A DNA stretch of 64,000 nt from an uncultured bacterium (GTDB lineage: Bacteria > Bacillota > Clostridia > Lachnospirales > Lachnospiraceae). Position 1 is the first letter of the stretch. Each line of letters begins with the position of its first letter. The notes under the pieces are model-generated. The model saw only the letters and a program-made list of their open reading frames with translations, had not been told where the DNA came from and made no database searches. A program made the translations under genes and the position numbers. The stretch spans positions 1 through 64,000 of the forward strand of contig CANCXX010000021.1 in NCBI GenBank assembly GCA_947381965.1, given 5' to 3'. Below, piece after piece: positions 34,165 through 42,446 of this stretch.

Positions 34165-35766
34165 ATGCAAAGAAAAAAAGTAAATCGTATTCTTGCACTT
34201 GCGCTTTCAGCAGTGATGATAGCAGGACTTGCGGGATGTAAAAGCAGCGGCGAAAGTGCCCAGCCTGCCCAAAACGAGGCGCAGGAGGAAGCGGAAGGAG
34301 AAGAACAAAAGGAACAAAAGCAGGAAACAGGGACGGATGAATCCAATAGTGAAAATGTAAGTTTTACAGTATTTGGAAGTATTTGGGATCCTTATCCGGA
34401 AAGTTCTGATATTTATGACAAATGGCAGGAAGAAACAAACACAACAATAAACTTTGAATGGACCCAGACCGACAGCTTTGAAACACAGCTTGCGGCAAAG
34501 GTATCTTCACAGGAACTTCCGGATGTTATTCTTACAGAAACGCCTCAGTCTCTTATTGATGAAGGAGTACTGGTTCCCATTACCGAATATCTGGATAAAG
34601 ACTGCGCAAATTTTATGGGAATGTTAAATGATGCAGATATGGCATACCTGACGAATGTGAATGACGGCGAAGTGTATGGTATGGGTTTGATAATGGACAT
34701 TCAGGGAGCATACAGTACAGCAGTGCGCTCTGACTGGCTGGGAAATTTGGGGCTTGAGCAGCCTACAACCTGGGAAGAATGGCTGGAGGTCTGGGCAAAA
34801 TTTAAACAGGAAGATGCAAATGGAAATGGGAATCCCAATGACGAAATTCCGCTGGCCGTTGAATATGCAAACTTCTACATGCTGGAAAGTATCTTTGGCA
34901 TTAACAGTAATGGTTATTTTTCGGTAGAAAACGGTGAATATATTTATGACCCGGAAAACCCTAAATATGAGGCGTTTCTGGATGGCATGAGACAATTATA
35001 TGCAGATGGAATTCTGTATCAGGAATATATTACATGTGATGCGGCCCAGCTTAGCACGATTGGGTCAGGCAATACGCTGGGGACTATGATAAACTGGGCG
35101 GAGCAGGCAAAGCTCCTTGCGCTGGCAAGCCGTGAAGTGGATGAAGACGCGCTTTTCTCCTGCATAACACCTATTACTGGTCCTGACGGAGCAGCCGGTA
35201 TTCCTGCCCGTGCCAAAGTTCAGCCGAAGATATACTTTACAAGGGCTGCTCTTGAAAGTGGAAAACTTGAAAGAATTTTACAGGCCTTTGACTGGCTGTT
35301 TAGTGAAGAGGGTGTTTTACTGACCAACTATGGCATTGAAGGTACTCACTATGAAATGACAGATGGAAAACCAGTTGTGAAGGAACCTTATAATACAGAC
35401 TTTGCAACAGCCCGGTCTTATGGACTGATTCCTTCTCCAATTGCTTACTGTTTCCTGAAAGATTCCTATATGCAGTACCTGATGGGAACAAACACTTATG
35501 AGGATCTGGATGAAACAGGAAAGTCATTTGTAGACGGATTAAATATCAATGATGATTACTTTTATGATAAGGCGCCCACACTTGCAACAGATGCCTATAT
35601 GGAATACAACGAATTGTTAGAGCAGCAGATTTCCCTGCGTGACCAGTATATTATGGGTAAGATTGATAAGGATTCTTATAATCAGCAGTATCAGGAGCTG
35701 AAAGATGCCGGCTTGCAGCAGATTATTGATGAAGCAGCAGCAGCATATAAGACAGTAACAGAATAA
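34165..35766 (+). CDS. Extracellular sugar-binding lipoprotein
   Basis: 533 residues. A type II signal peptide (ILALALSAVMIAGLAGC, lipobox LAGC) anchors it outside the membrane. An acidic Glu/Gln linker (about 30-60) leads into a large type-1 solute-binding domain (VSFTVFGSIWDPYPE, ELPDVILTETPQSLIDEG, WEEWLEVWAKFKQED), long enough for the LplA/LipO class. AAGGAGG upstream. Likely presents MurNAc-containing saccharides to the two permeases. Confidence 0.92.
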   Translation: MQRKKVNRILALALSAVMIAGLAGCKSSGESAQPAQNEAQEEAEGEEQKEQKQETGTDESNSENVSFTVFGSIWDPYPESSDIYDKWQEETNTTINFEWTQTDSFETQLAAKVSSQELPDVILTETPQSLIDEGVLVPITEYLDKDCANFMGMLNDADMAYLTNVNDGEVYGMGLIMDIQGAYSTAVRSDWLGNLGLEQPTTWEEWLEVWAKFKQEDANGNGNPNDEIPLAVEYANFYMLESIFGINSNGYFSVENGEYIYDPENPKYEAFLDGMRQLYADGILYQEYITCDAAQLSTIGSGNTLGTMINWAEQAKLLALASREVDEDALFSCITPITGPDGAAGIPARAKVQPKIYFTRAALESGKLERILQAFDWLFSEEGVLLTNYGIEGTHYEMTDGKPVVKEPYNTDFATARSYGLIPSPIAYCFLKDSYMQYLMGTNTYEDLDETGKSFVDGLNINDDYFYDKAPTLATDAYMEYNELLEQQISLRDQYIMGKIDKDSYNQQYQELKDAGLQQIIDEAAAAYKTVTE

Positions 35767-35803
35767 TATAAAACAGACTTACGGATGTATGGACTGACGG
35801 GAG

Positions 35804-35838
35804 CGGCTTTTACAGAACATAACTGTAAAAGCCGTTTT
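35804..35838 (+). terminator. Intrinsic terminator after the binding-protein gene
   Basis: CGGCTTTTACAG (35804-35815) pairs with CTGTAAAAGCCG (35823-35834), then TTTT. It may only reduce read-through into namZ and murK, setting higher levels for the transporter. Confidence 0.85.
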
Positions 35839-35911
35839 GAAATTAAAGGATTTATAGTGAAGATAAATTAGTTTGTTGTTTACTATTAAAGAGAAAGGGG
35901 CACGAGAAAAG

Positions 35912-37057
35912 ATGAAAACAGTTTTGGGGCTTGATCAGATTGGGGACAGAAAATCTTTATTTGAAGGAAAACGTATTGGGCTGATAACAAATTACTCTGG
36001 TGTTGACTCATCCTGGCGGATGAATATAGATATTTTTGCCGGATATAATTTAAATATTACGAAGCTGTTTACGCCAGAACATGGATTGTATGGAGCTACA
36101 GCAGGAGAAAAGGTAGAAGACAGTGTCTATCCGGGATACCAGATTCCCATTTTTTCCCTGTACGGGGAAAAAAGAAGGCCTTCCGGTGAGGACTTTGCAG
36201 GATTGGATATGCTTGTATATGATATTCAGGATGTAGGGCTGCGGTATTATACCTTTATTTATACAATGATTTATTGTATGGAGACAGCGGCCGGATGCGG
36301 TTTGCCCTTTGTGGTGCTGGACCGCCCGAATCCCCTTGGAGGTACGGAGATTTTGGGAGGAAGGATGAGCCGGGAATTGGGATGCTTTGTGGGGGATTAT
36401 GAGCTGCCGGTGCGGTATGGGCTAACCTGTGGGGAGCTTGGATTTTATTATCTTAAATATAAAAACCTGGATTTGGATTATACAGTGGTTCCAATGAAGA
36501 ACTACACAAGAAAAATGTGTTATCCGGATACGGGCCTTTTATGGAATATTCCATCGCCTTCACTCCCAGATTACGATAGTACACTTTGCTATAGCGGAGG
36601 ATGCTTTATGGAAGCTGTCAATATCAGTGAAGGAAGGGGGACAGCGAAGCCATTCCAAATGTATGGCGCTCCCTGGATAGATATGGATGAACTATACAAA
36701 GAACTTTCTGTAAAATTAGACAGACAGAAGATAGCGTGCCGCAAACGCAGTTTTGTACCCAGCATTGGAAAATATGAAGGGGAAACCTGCTTTGGCGTAG
36801 AGTTTGCGCTGCTTGACAAAACTTTTGATTTTATTCCGGTGGCACTCCAATTAATAAAGACATTGAAGGACTTATATCCTGCTCATTTTTTGCTAAGGAT
36901 AGAAGGAGGGGAAAATCATTTTGGTGCGCTGACAGGAGGAAGAAGTGCAGAAGAATATATAAATGGAAGTCTTTCCCTTGAGGAATTAATGGAAATCTGG
37001 AATAAAGAAGCATTGGAATTTTCAAAGGAATGCGAAGAGATAAGGATTTACCGGTAA
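35912..37057 (+). CDS. namZ: Exo-beta-N-acetylmuramidase NamZ-like (GH171, DUF1343)
   Basis: 381 residues from the ATG at 35912 (AGAAAGGGG upstream). DUF1343 motifs: RIGLITNYSGVD, FTPEHGLYG, YDIQDVGLRYYTFIYTM, VVLDRPNPLGG, NIPSPSLP and NISEGRGTAKPFQ. NamZ enzymes release MurNAc from the non-reducing end of peptidoglycan fragments. No signal peptide is visible, so it would act in the cytosol on imported MurNAc-GlcNAc rather than outside as in Bacillus. Confidence 0.88.
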   Translation: MKTVLGLDQIGDRKSLFEGKRIGLITNYSGVDSSWRMNIDIFAGYNLNITKLFTPEHGLYGATAGEKVEDSVYPGYQIPIFSLYGEKRRPSGEDFAGLDMLVYDIQDVGLRYYTFIYTMIYCMETAAGCGLPFVVLDRPNPLGGTEILGGRMSRELGCFVGDYELPVRYGLTCGELGFYYLKYKNLDLDYTVVPMKNYTRKMCYPDTGLLWNIPSPSLPDYDSTLCYSGGCFMEAVNISEGRGTAKPFQMYGAPWIDMDELYKELSVKLDRQKIACRKRSFVPSIGKYEGETCFGVEFALLDKTFDFIPVALQLIKTLKDLYPAHFLLRIEGGENHFGALTGGRSAEEYINGSLSLEELMEIWNKEALEFSKECEEIRIYR

Positions 37058-37091
37058 ACAGCCAACAGTGTTACTGAAAAATAAATTTTTC

Positions 37092-37140
37092 ACAGGCAAA
37101 TTTGTGCTTGCGCCCAAATTCGCGGGCTGAGCAAGAATGG
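37092..37140 (+). repeat. Intergenic hairpin segment, family shared with 15790-15850
   Basis: Contains CTTGCGCCC and GGGCTGAGCAAG, which pair as CTTGC/GCAAG and GCCC/GGGC. Sequence and order match the spacer before the histidine kinase gene. It lies directly before the ribosome site of murK. Confidence 0.5.
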
Positions 37141-37161
37141 AGATTATTATAGGAGAATGCG

Positions 37162-38142
37162 ATGCAGGGTTATTATATTGGAATGGACGGAGGCGGAACG
37201 GGAACTGACGTTCTTGTAACCGATGGAAAGAAGGATCTGCTTCGTGTAAAGGCAGGGGGGCTTAATTATAACAGTTTTGGGCCGGCAGGAGTGGCGGAAA
37301 CTTTCGTTAAGATAAAAGATATGCTAAAAGAAAAAGGATTTATGCCCGAAGACTGCCTTGCCCTGGGGATTGGCTGTGCAGGGATCAGCAATCCTGATGC
37401 TCAAAAGTTTATAAAAAATACCTTGTCTGGTTTGGGATTTAATTGTCCGGCAGCCTTGGTTGGGGACCAGAAAGCAGCGATGTATGGGGCTTTTGAAAAA
37501 GAGGATGGTATTCTTCTGATATCGGGTACTGGTTCTATTTGTTTAGGGCAGATGAAGCAGGGCAGTATAGAATACAGGGCGGGAGGCTTCGGACACTTGA
37601 TTGATGATGAGGGAAGCGCTTATGCTTTGGGAAGGGATATTCTAAGTGCAGTTGTAAGGGCAGGAGATGGTAGAGAGAAACCGACAGCATTGACGGAAGA
37701 AGTATTTAAAAAACTGGATATCACATCTGTACCTGAATTGATTGGTTATGTGTATGCAAAAGAACGCACAAAAAAGGAAACGGCATCTCTGGCAGCGCTC
37801 CTGTCAAGGCCCGGAATGGAAAAAGACCAGACTGCAATACAGATTATAGACAAGGCAGTTTTGGGGCTTGCGGAGCTGGTCTACAATGTTTATGGAAAAA
37901 TGAAGGCAAACAAGAAATCAGGCAGTATTTCTCTTGTGCTGCATGGGAGTGTCCTCTTAAAAAATGATATTATAAAGAATAAACTGCTGGAAAGGCTTAT
38001 GACGGATATGACAGAAAACAGCGATTTGGGTAAAGACAGTCAGGAAAAACCGGAATTGAAGCTTGCCAGTGCTAAAAACGATGCGGCCCATGGTGCGGCA
38101 GGGCTTGCTATACTTGCGAGGGCGGAGGCAGTAAGCGACTGA
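37162..38142 (+). CDS. murK: BadF/BadG-type amino-sugar kinase (MurK-like)
   Basis: 326 residues, ASKHA fold: GMDGGGTGTDVLV (phosphate 1), LLISGTGSICLG (phosphate 2), AGGFGHLIDDEGSAYALGRD and AAHGAAGLAI. N-acetylglucosamine/N-acetylmuramate kinases such as clostridial MurK belong here. MurNAc released by NamZ would be phosphorylated at C6 to feed MurQ. AGGAG precedes the ATG. The neighbourhood (murQ, namZ) supports MurNAc as substrate, though GlcNAc is also possible. Confidence 0.82.
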   Translation: MQGYYIGMDGGGTGTDVLVTDGKKDLLRVKAGGLNYNSFGPAGVAETFVKIKDMLKEKGFMPEDCLALGIGCAGISNPDAQKFIKNTLSGLGFNCPAALVGDQKAAMYGAFEKEDGILLISGTGSICLGQMKQGSIEYRAGGFGHLIDDEGSAYALGRDILSAVVRAGDGREKPTALTEEVFKKLDITSVPELIGYVYAKERTKKETASLAALLSRPGMEKDQTAIQIIDKAVLGLAELVYNVYGKMKANKKSGSISLVLHGSVLLKNDIIKNKLLERLMTDMTENSDLGKDSQEKPELKLASAKNDAAHGAAGLAILARAEAVSD

Positions 38143-38162
38143 AATTATTTTTAAAGGTGTTA

Positions 38163-38322
38163 GAGTGTGTTTGAAAATTGCTTTCTGCCAGATGTGCGTC
38201 ACAATTTGTGGGAAATTTATGCCAAATAAGGGAGTCGCAGAGGGCGGCGTTGACCGAATTTGACACAAATATCACGCAAAGTGGGACGTACACGACAGGG
38301 AAATGAATTTTCAAACACGCTC
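38163..38322. mobile_element. MITE-like element with 17-bp terminal inverted repeats
   Basis: GAGTGTGTTTGAAAATT (38163-38179) is the inverse of AATTTTCAAACACGCTC (38306-38322) with one G/T position. The 160-base interior has no gene but carries further inverted pieces around CACAATTTGTGG and GACACAAATATCACGC. It fills the gap between the convergent murK and murR-like genes. I recall very similar intergenic repeats in other Lachnospiraceae. No transposase and no clear target duplication are seen. Confidence 0.65.
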
Positions 38323-38369
38323 CGGCCCTATAAATTATTTTAAACATATTTGGGGCTGGCGCCTTTATA

Positions 38370-39245
38370 CTACCTTTCATTATTTTTTTTGGTAAGTGAC
38401 TGGATAACAGAATAGCTTTTTTCCAGATAATCTTCTATATTAGAATAATCATGGTTGGCAATAGTGGTAAACAAAATGTCTGACAGAAATAACTGGGCAA
38501 TTCGGGAACTGGTAGCGCCGCTGCGTTTATATATTTCAGGTGAATCCATATATAGAACATAATCACATTTTTGTGCCAGACTATTTAAGGAATGTTTGGT
38601 AATGCCAATAACAGGGGTTTTGTTTTGTCTTAAAATATCCACTGCCCGGAGGATTTCCGTTGTTTCCCCTGAATTGGAAAAAAGAATGGCAACATCCTTT
38701 GGAGTACTGGTTGCCATAAAAGTCAATGCAACATGATAATCAGAGGCATAGTTTACATTGTAACCAATACGAAGCAGTTTTTGATAGAGGTCGCAGGCAA
38801 CAAGCCCGGAAGCTCCCACTCCAAATAGCTTGATTGAATGGGCGCGTATAATATGCCATGCAGCCGTTTCTACAATTTCTTCATCAAACAGACGGTGCGT
38901 CATTTGTATGGCTTCTATGCAGCTGTTGCGAACATTTTCAGCGATGGCTGATACAGAGGCAAAGTCCTGAACATCCGTAAAGAGGATGGAAGGTTTTTTT
39001 ACGGAGGCTGTAGACTTACTGGTTTCATCAAATACAGCCTTTTTCAGGGATTTCATTCCATCATATCCCATGGATTTACAGAAACGTACCCAGGCTCCCT
39101 GACTGGTGCCTGACATTTGGGCAAGGGAAGCAAGAGGGTATTTAAAAATATCTTCTTTATTTTTAATAAAATAATCAGCGGCAAGTTGTTCAGACTTACT
39201 GATTTCAGGATATATGCTTTTGGCTTTTAATTCTATTCCAGTCAT
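38370..39245 (-). CDS. RpiR/MurR-family transcriptional regulator
   Basis: 291 residues from the ATG at 39245, giving the normal family length. A longer reading to 39386 is unsupported. N-terminal HTH_6 (ISKSEQLAADYFIKNKEDI, LAQMSGTSQGAWVRFCKSMGYDG) and C-terminal SIS sugar-phosphate domain (KLFGVGASGLVACDLYQKL, ILFSNSGETTEI). MurR uses MurNAc-6-phosphate as inducer. Placed opposite the salvage operon, this is its likely repressor. Confidence 0.9.
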   Translation of the reverse strand: MTGIELKAKSIYPEISKSEQLAADYFIKNKEDIFKYPLASLAQMSGTSQGAWVRFCKSMGYDGMKSLKKAVFDETSKSTASVKKPSILFTDVQDFASVSAIAENVRNSCIEAIQMTHRLFDEEIVETAAWHIIRAHSIKLFGVGASGLVACDLYQKLLRIGYNVNYASDYHVALTFMATSTPKDVAILFSNSGETTEILRAVDILRQNKTPVIGITKHSLNSLAQKCDYVLYMDSPEIYKRSGATSSRIAQLFLSDILFTTIANHDYSNIEDYLEKSYSVIQSLTKKNNER

Positions 39246-39433
39246 AAAAGATTCTGCCTTTCTGAAAGCATTGTGGTTTAGGGTAATGAATTCATTATAG
39301 ATGATTCCATTTTTAAAAGCAACATATAGAAAACTGAAAACATGGAAATTAATTTCAGATGTAAGTATTAGCTCTATTTTGTTCATTCAGTTCTTAAAGA
39401 ATGTTGTGATATAAATTAATAAAGGAGGAGCTT

Positions 39434-40501
39434 ATGGATCACAGAGCGGATAAAAAATCTGTTAAAGTTATGGGAAGAACTTTATATAGGAATGAAACGA
39501 GATACTTGGGAAACTCAGCTTCATATATTGAGTTTATTTTTAAAGGTACCAGTGCGTCAGCTCAGGTTGTTACATTAAACGAAGTACAGGAGACTGGAAT
39601 GCAGACCTGTATTGCTGTAATAATAGATGAAGGACGCAGGGGAATGCAGAGAATTGCATTAGAGAGTGGAGAAAAGGAAATCATACTTTTTAAGTCGGAA
39701 AAACCGGAAACAGTAAAAATCCGTATTCAAAAACTCTCTGAGTCAAAATATGGGATTGTTGGAGTGCGATTGATTCGGACTGACGGTGCAATAGCTCCCA
39801 CACCTGAGTTGGAACGGAGGATTGAGTTTGTTGGAGATTCTATCACCTGTGGCTATGGAGTGGAGGGCACTTTAGAAGGAGCATTTACAACCTGGGAAGA
39901 AAATCCCCTAAAAGCATATGCAGTGCGCAGTGCAGATTATCTTCTGGCAGATTACCAGTTAGTCGCCCGAAGCGGTATAGGTATAATCTCCAATTGGATT
40001 GAACCATCCAGACACACACCGGATATTATAGACCGGATGCCGGCGCTGTATGAATATACAGATCTGCATGGACAGCGAATACTGGAACAAAAAGCGTGTT
40101 CAGCCGGAAAAACAGGAGTAAAAAATCCAATAGAAAAAGATGAGGCAGACTTTTGCCCGCATTTGGTAGTAATACATATTGGAAATAATGATGCAAGTTA
40201 TATCAGAAATGACAGCCAGCGGAAAATGGAATTTGAAAGGGAATATGCTGTTTTTATCAAAAAGGTACAAAAGCATCATCCGGGCGCTGCTTTGTTGTGT
40301 GTGCTTGGACTGTTTGGAACGGAACTATGTGACAGCGTTGAACGGTGTGTAAAGGAGGCGGAAGGGGAGGTTTACTTTCTCCAGCTTGAGCAGCAAAAAA
40401 GGGAGGATGGATTGGGAACAGGAGAGCATCCCGGTCCCTTGGTTCAGGAAAAGACGGCGCAAAAACTGACGGAAAAAATCAGACAGATTATGAAATGGTA
40501 A
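39434..40501 (+). CDS. CE2-like SGNH/GDSL esterase
   Basis: 355 residues. An N-terminal beta-sandwich (about 10-120, IEFIFKGTSASAQVV) precedes an SGNH hydrolase (about 125-350) with GDS in EFVGDSITCGYG, the oxyanion Asn in HIGNND and the late His in GTGEHPGP. This two-domain build is that of family CE2 acetyl esterases. No signal peptide. Beside murQ/namZ/murK, a role in removing O-acetyl groups from imported MurNAc is plausible (inference). AGGAGG precedes the ATG. Confidence 0.85.
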   Translation: MDHRADKKSVKVMGRTLYRNETRYLGNSASYIEFIFKGTSASAQVVTLNEVQETGMQTCIAVIIDEGRRGMQRIALESGEKEIILFKSEKPETVKIRIQKLSESKYGIVGVRLIRTDGAIAPTPELERRIEFVGDSITCGYGVEGTLEGAFTTWEENPLKAYAVRSADYLLADYQLVARSGIGIISNWIEPSRHTPDIIDRMPALYEYTDLHGQRILEQKACSAGKTGVKNPIEKDEADFCPHLVVIHIGNNDASYIRNDSQRKMEFEREYAVFIKKVQKHHPGAALLCVLGLFGTELCDSVERCVKEAEGEVYFLQLEQQKREDGLGTGEHPGPLVQEKTAQKLTEKIRQIMKW

Positions 40502-40662
40502 ATAATATCCTGGACCAGGAACTTTTATTTCACTGATAAATTGTAGTAAGGTCAAATACCTGCTGATGTTTGTGCCGCTGGAAGCGGCATGCGGTAAGCT
40601 TGATATTCTGTTGCCTGTAGCTACAAACTTTGGGCGTAGGGTAGAAAGCCTTGGATATATAG

Positions 40663-40710
40663 AAAATCGTTCCATAAAATCAAAAAGAATTATGGAACGA
40701 TTTTGTTTGA
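40663..40710. terminator. Strong bidirectional terminator-like hairpin
   Basis: AAAATCGTTCCATAA (40663-40677) pairs perfectly with TTATGGAACGATTTT (40690-40704). Lies between the convergent esterase and acetyltransferase genes. The 160 bases before it (40502-40662) hold no clear gene, only a GCCGCTGGAAGCGGC hairpin. Confidence 0.85.
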
Positions 40711-40726
40711 TGATAAATGTATACTC

Positions 40727-41164
40727 TTATTTAAGCCAGTGGATAAAAGCAGTTTTATCAGTGCTGTTATATCCTGCACTAATATAAAATCTATGAGTCG
40801 TTTCCTGCTTTGAACCAGTAAGCAGCATCATTTTGTAGCAGTTAGCTTTTTCTGATATTTCTTTGGCATAATTTAAACATTCTGTTGCATATCCTTTTCT
40901 ACGATAATCTGCATGGGTAACAACATTTTCTATAATGGCATATGGTCTGATATTCCTTGTTAAATTTGGAATAATCACACAAATACAGGAAGATACAATT
41001 TTACCATCTACTTCATTAACAATAACATGATGGTTTTTATCCTGAATAATTAAATCCCATGTGTTTTTCAAATGTTCTGTCATTTGGGGTACCGTATCTT
41101 CATGTAAGTATAAATACAACATCAACAATTCATTTAATTCATTTTCAGCAATTTCTCTAATCAT
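40727..41164 (-). CDS. GNAT-family acetyltransferase
   Basis: 145 residues from the ATG at 41164 (GAGGTG upstream). Single GNAT domain: IVSSCICVIIPNLT, AIIENVVTHADYRRKGYATECL (acetyl-CoA loop RRKGYA), MMLLTGSKQETTHRFYISAGY. Substrate unknown. The gene is more AT-rich than its upstream neighbours and stands alone. Confidence 0.88.
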   Translation of the reverse strand: MIREIAENELNELLMLYLYLHEDTVPQMTEHLKNTWDLIIQDKNHHVIVNEVDGKIVSSCICVIIPNLTRNIRPYAIIENVVTHADYRRKGYATECLNYAKEISEKANCYKMMLLTGSKQETTHRFYISAGYNSTDKTAFIHWLK

Positions 41165-41329
41165 ACAACACCTCAACAATTTTTGTTTTTACAGAGTTGA
41201 TTATAAAGTATCTATATGCCATTTACAATAAAAATGCTGAATCCGTTTGGCTGATACGTCTTTACCGGAACTGCAGAATATAGATGTAAAGTTTCAGACA
41301 ATTAGCTGTATTTCAGAACTTTAGGCAAA

Positions 41330-41361
41330 ATAAAAACCAACCAAAGAATTTTGATTGGTTC
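41330..41361 (-). terminator. Terminator of tRNA-Thr
   Basis: On the minus strand AACCAATCAAA pairs with TTTGGTTGGTT and runs into TTTTTATTTT. It lies about 60 bases after the tRNA end. The rest of 41165-41420 shows no other feature. Confidence 0.8.
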
Positions 41362-41420
41362 ATTGACAGATTCTCATATCAATATACTTTACAAACCTAG
41401 TAAAACTAAGGATTCAAGAA

Positions 41421-41493
41421 AGCTGCTGACGGGAATCGGACCCGTGACCTCCGCACTACCAATGCGACGCTCTACCGACTGAGCCACAGCAGC
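41421..41493 (-). tRNA. tRNA-Thr (anticodon GGT)
   Basis: Minus strand, 73 bases including discriminator. Acceptor GCTGCTG pairs with CAGCAGC, D-arm GGCTCAGTCGGTAGAGC, anticodon stem TCGCA/TGCGG with loop TTGGTAG (anticodon GGT, reads ACC/ACU), and T-arm ACGGGTCCGATTCCCGT. CCA is not encoded. Promoter at 41527-41555. Confidence 0.96.
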
Positions 41494-41526
41494 CTGTGTA
41501 ATTGTGTATTACAATCACCATGTATC

Positions 41527-41555
41527 ACTTTATCAAAAGCTCTATCATTTGTCAA
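41527..41555 (-). promoter_or_regulatory. Promoter of tRNA-Thr
   Basis: On the minus strand TTGACA (41555-41550), 17-base spacer, TAAAGT (41532-41527). It lies 34 bases before the tRNA. Confidence 0.75.
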
Positions 41556-41709
41556 CTCTAAATTACAATTTTTTTAATTTTTTAATTTACATTTATATTT
41601 ACTTTTACTTGCATATAACTGTTTCCAATTATAAAATATAAAAGAAAGTAAAAACGAATGATAGATGAAGTATTACAATAGGGATAATAAGTCTGGAGGT
41701 TGTTTGTTA

Positions 41710-42426
41710 ATGAAAATAGCTGGTCTGACTGGGCAGTATATACAGGTAAGCCAGAATAAAGGAAAAATAACATATGGCGGTGACCAGGGATTTTTTGCAG
41801 GTGCATCCTGCGGATCCCCGGATGAGAGAAAACAAAAGTTAGGGTGTGGGATTACGGCCTTTGGAGATCTTCTTCTTTATTTGGCGGGCCGTGATATCAA
41901 ATATCGTATTAGAGAAACAGAAAATTATGAAAACCGTATTCTTTCAGAAGAAGAATACAAATCTTATTATAATCAGATTTATGAATATTTAGGTGGTATA
42001 CAGCCAAAGGCTCAATGGGGATTAAGCGGGTTGCGGCTGCAAAGAAGGTTTAATCGTATGGCACGCAGACAGGGATGGAAACTGCGGGCTAAATGGGGGT
42101 GTTGCGGCAGGTGGATATATAAAAGAACACTTGAAATGCTGCATAAGGATATACCTGTAATCTTATGTATACCTATATTATTTGGCAATAGGAATAAAGA
42201 TAAGGGCATTATACTGTATAAAAAAGATGGGGATGCGTATCGGAAAGTTCAGACAGTCAGTGCACATTATGTTACAGTAACAGGAGTTATTAAAGAAGAC
42301 AGAGGGCCTTACTTTGAAATATCTTCCTGGGGAAAACGGTATTATATTAACTGGCAGGAATATAAGCATCTGATATATGGAAATTTTTTGGGAACCATAT
42401 TAGGAAATATTCTTTACATCAGATAA
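41710..42426 (+). CDS. C39-like papain-fold protein
   Basis: 238 residues from the ATG at 41710 (GGAGG 10 bases upstream). It looks like a papain-like C39-type peptidase: a Cys-containing helix KLGCGITAFGDLLLYLAG, a late His strand AHYVTVTGVIKE and ISSWGKRYYINW in the third catalytic position. No ABC transporter domain, no leader peptide nearby and no signal peptide. Strongly basic middle section (LRLQRRFNRMARRQGWKLRAKW). It sits 20 bases before a MATE exporter gene and is probably co-transcribed. Specific function unknown. Confidence 0.6.
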   Translation: MKIAGLTGQYIQVSQNKGKITYGGDQGFFAGASCGSPDERKQKLGCGITAFGDLLLYLAGRDIKYRIRETENYENRILSEEEYKSYYNQIYEYLGGIQPKAQWGLSGLRLQRRFNRMARRQGWKLRAKWGCCGRWIYKRTLEMLHKDIPVILCIPILFGNRNKDKGIILYKKDGDAYRKVQTVSAHYVTVTGVIKEDRGPYFEISSWGKRYYINWQEYKHLIYGNFLGTILGNILYIR

Positions 42427-42446
42427 AGAAATATGGAGGATTTAAA

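Noticed and set aside
40566..40787. Frame MFVPLEAACGKLDILLP and following as a gene or gene remnant
   Set aside because: No ribosome site, it runs through a strong terminator and overlaps the acetyltransferase gene. It could be a decayed fragment but nothing recognisable supports that.
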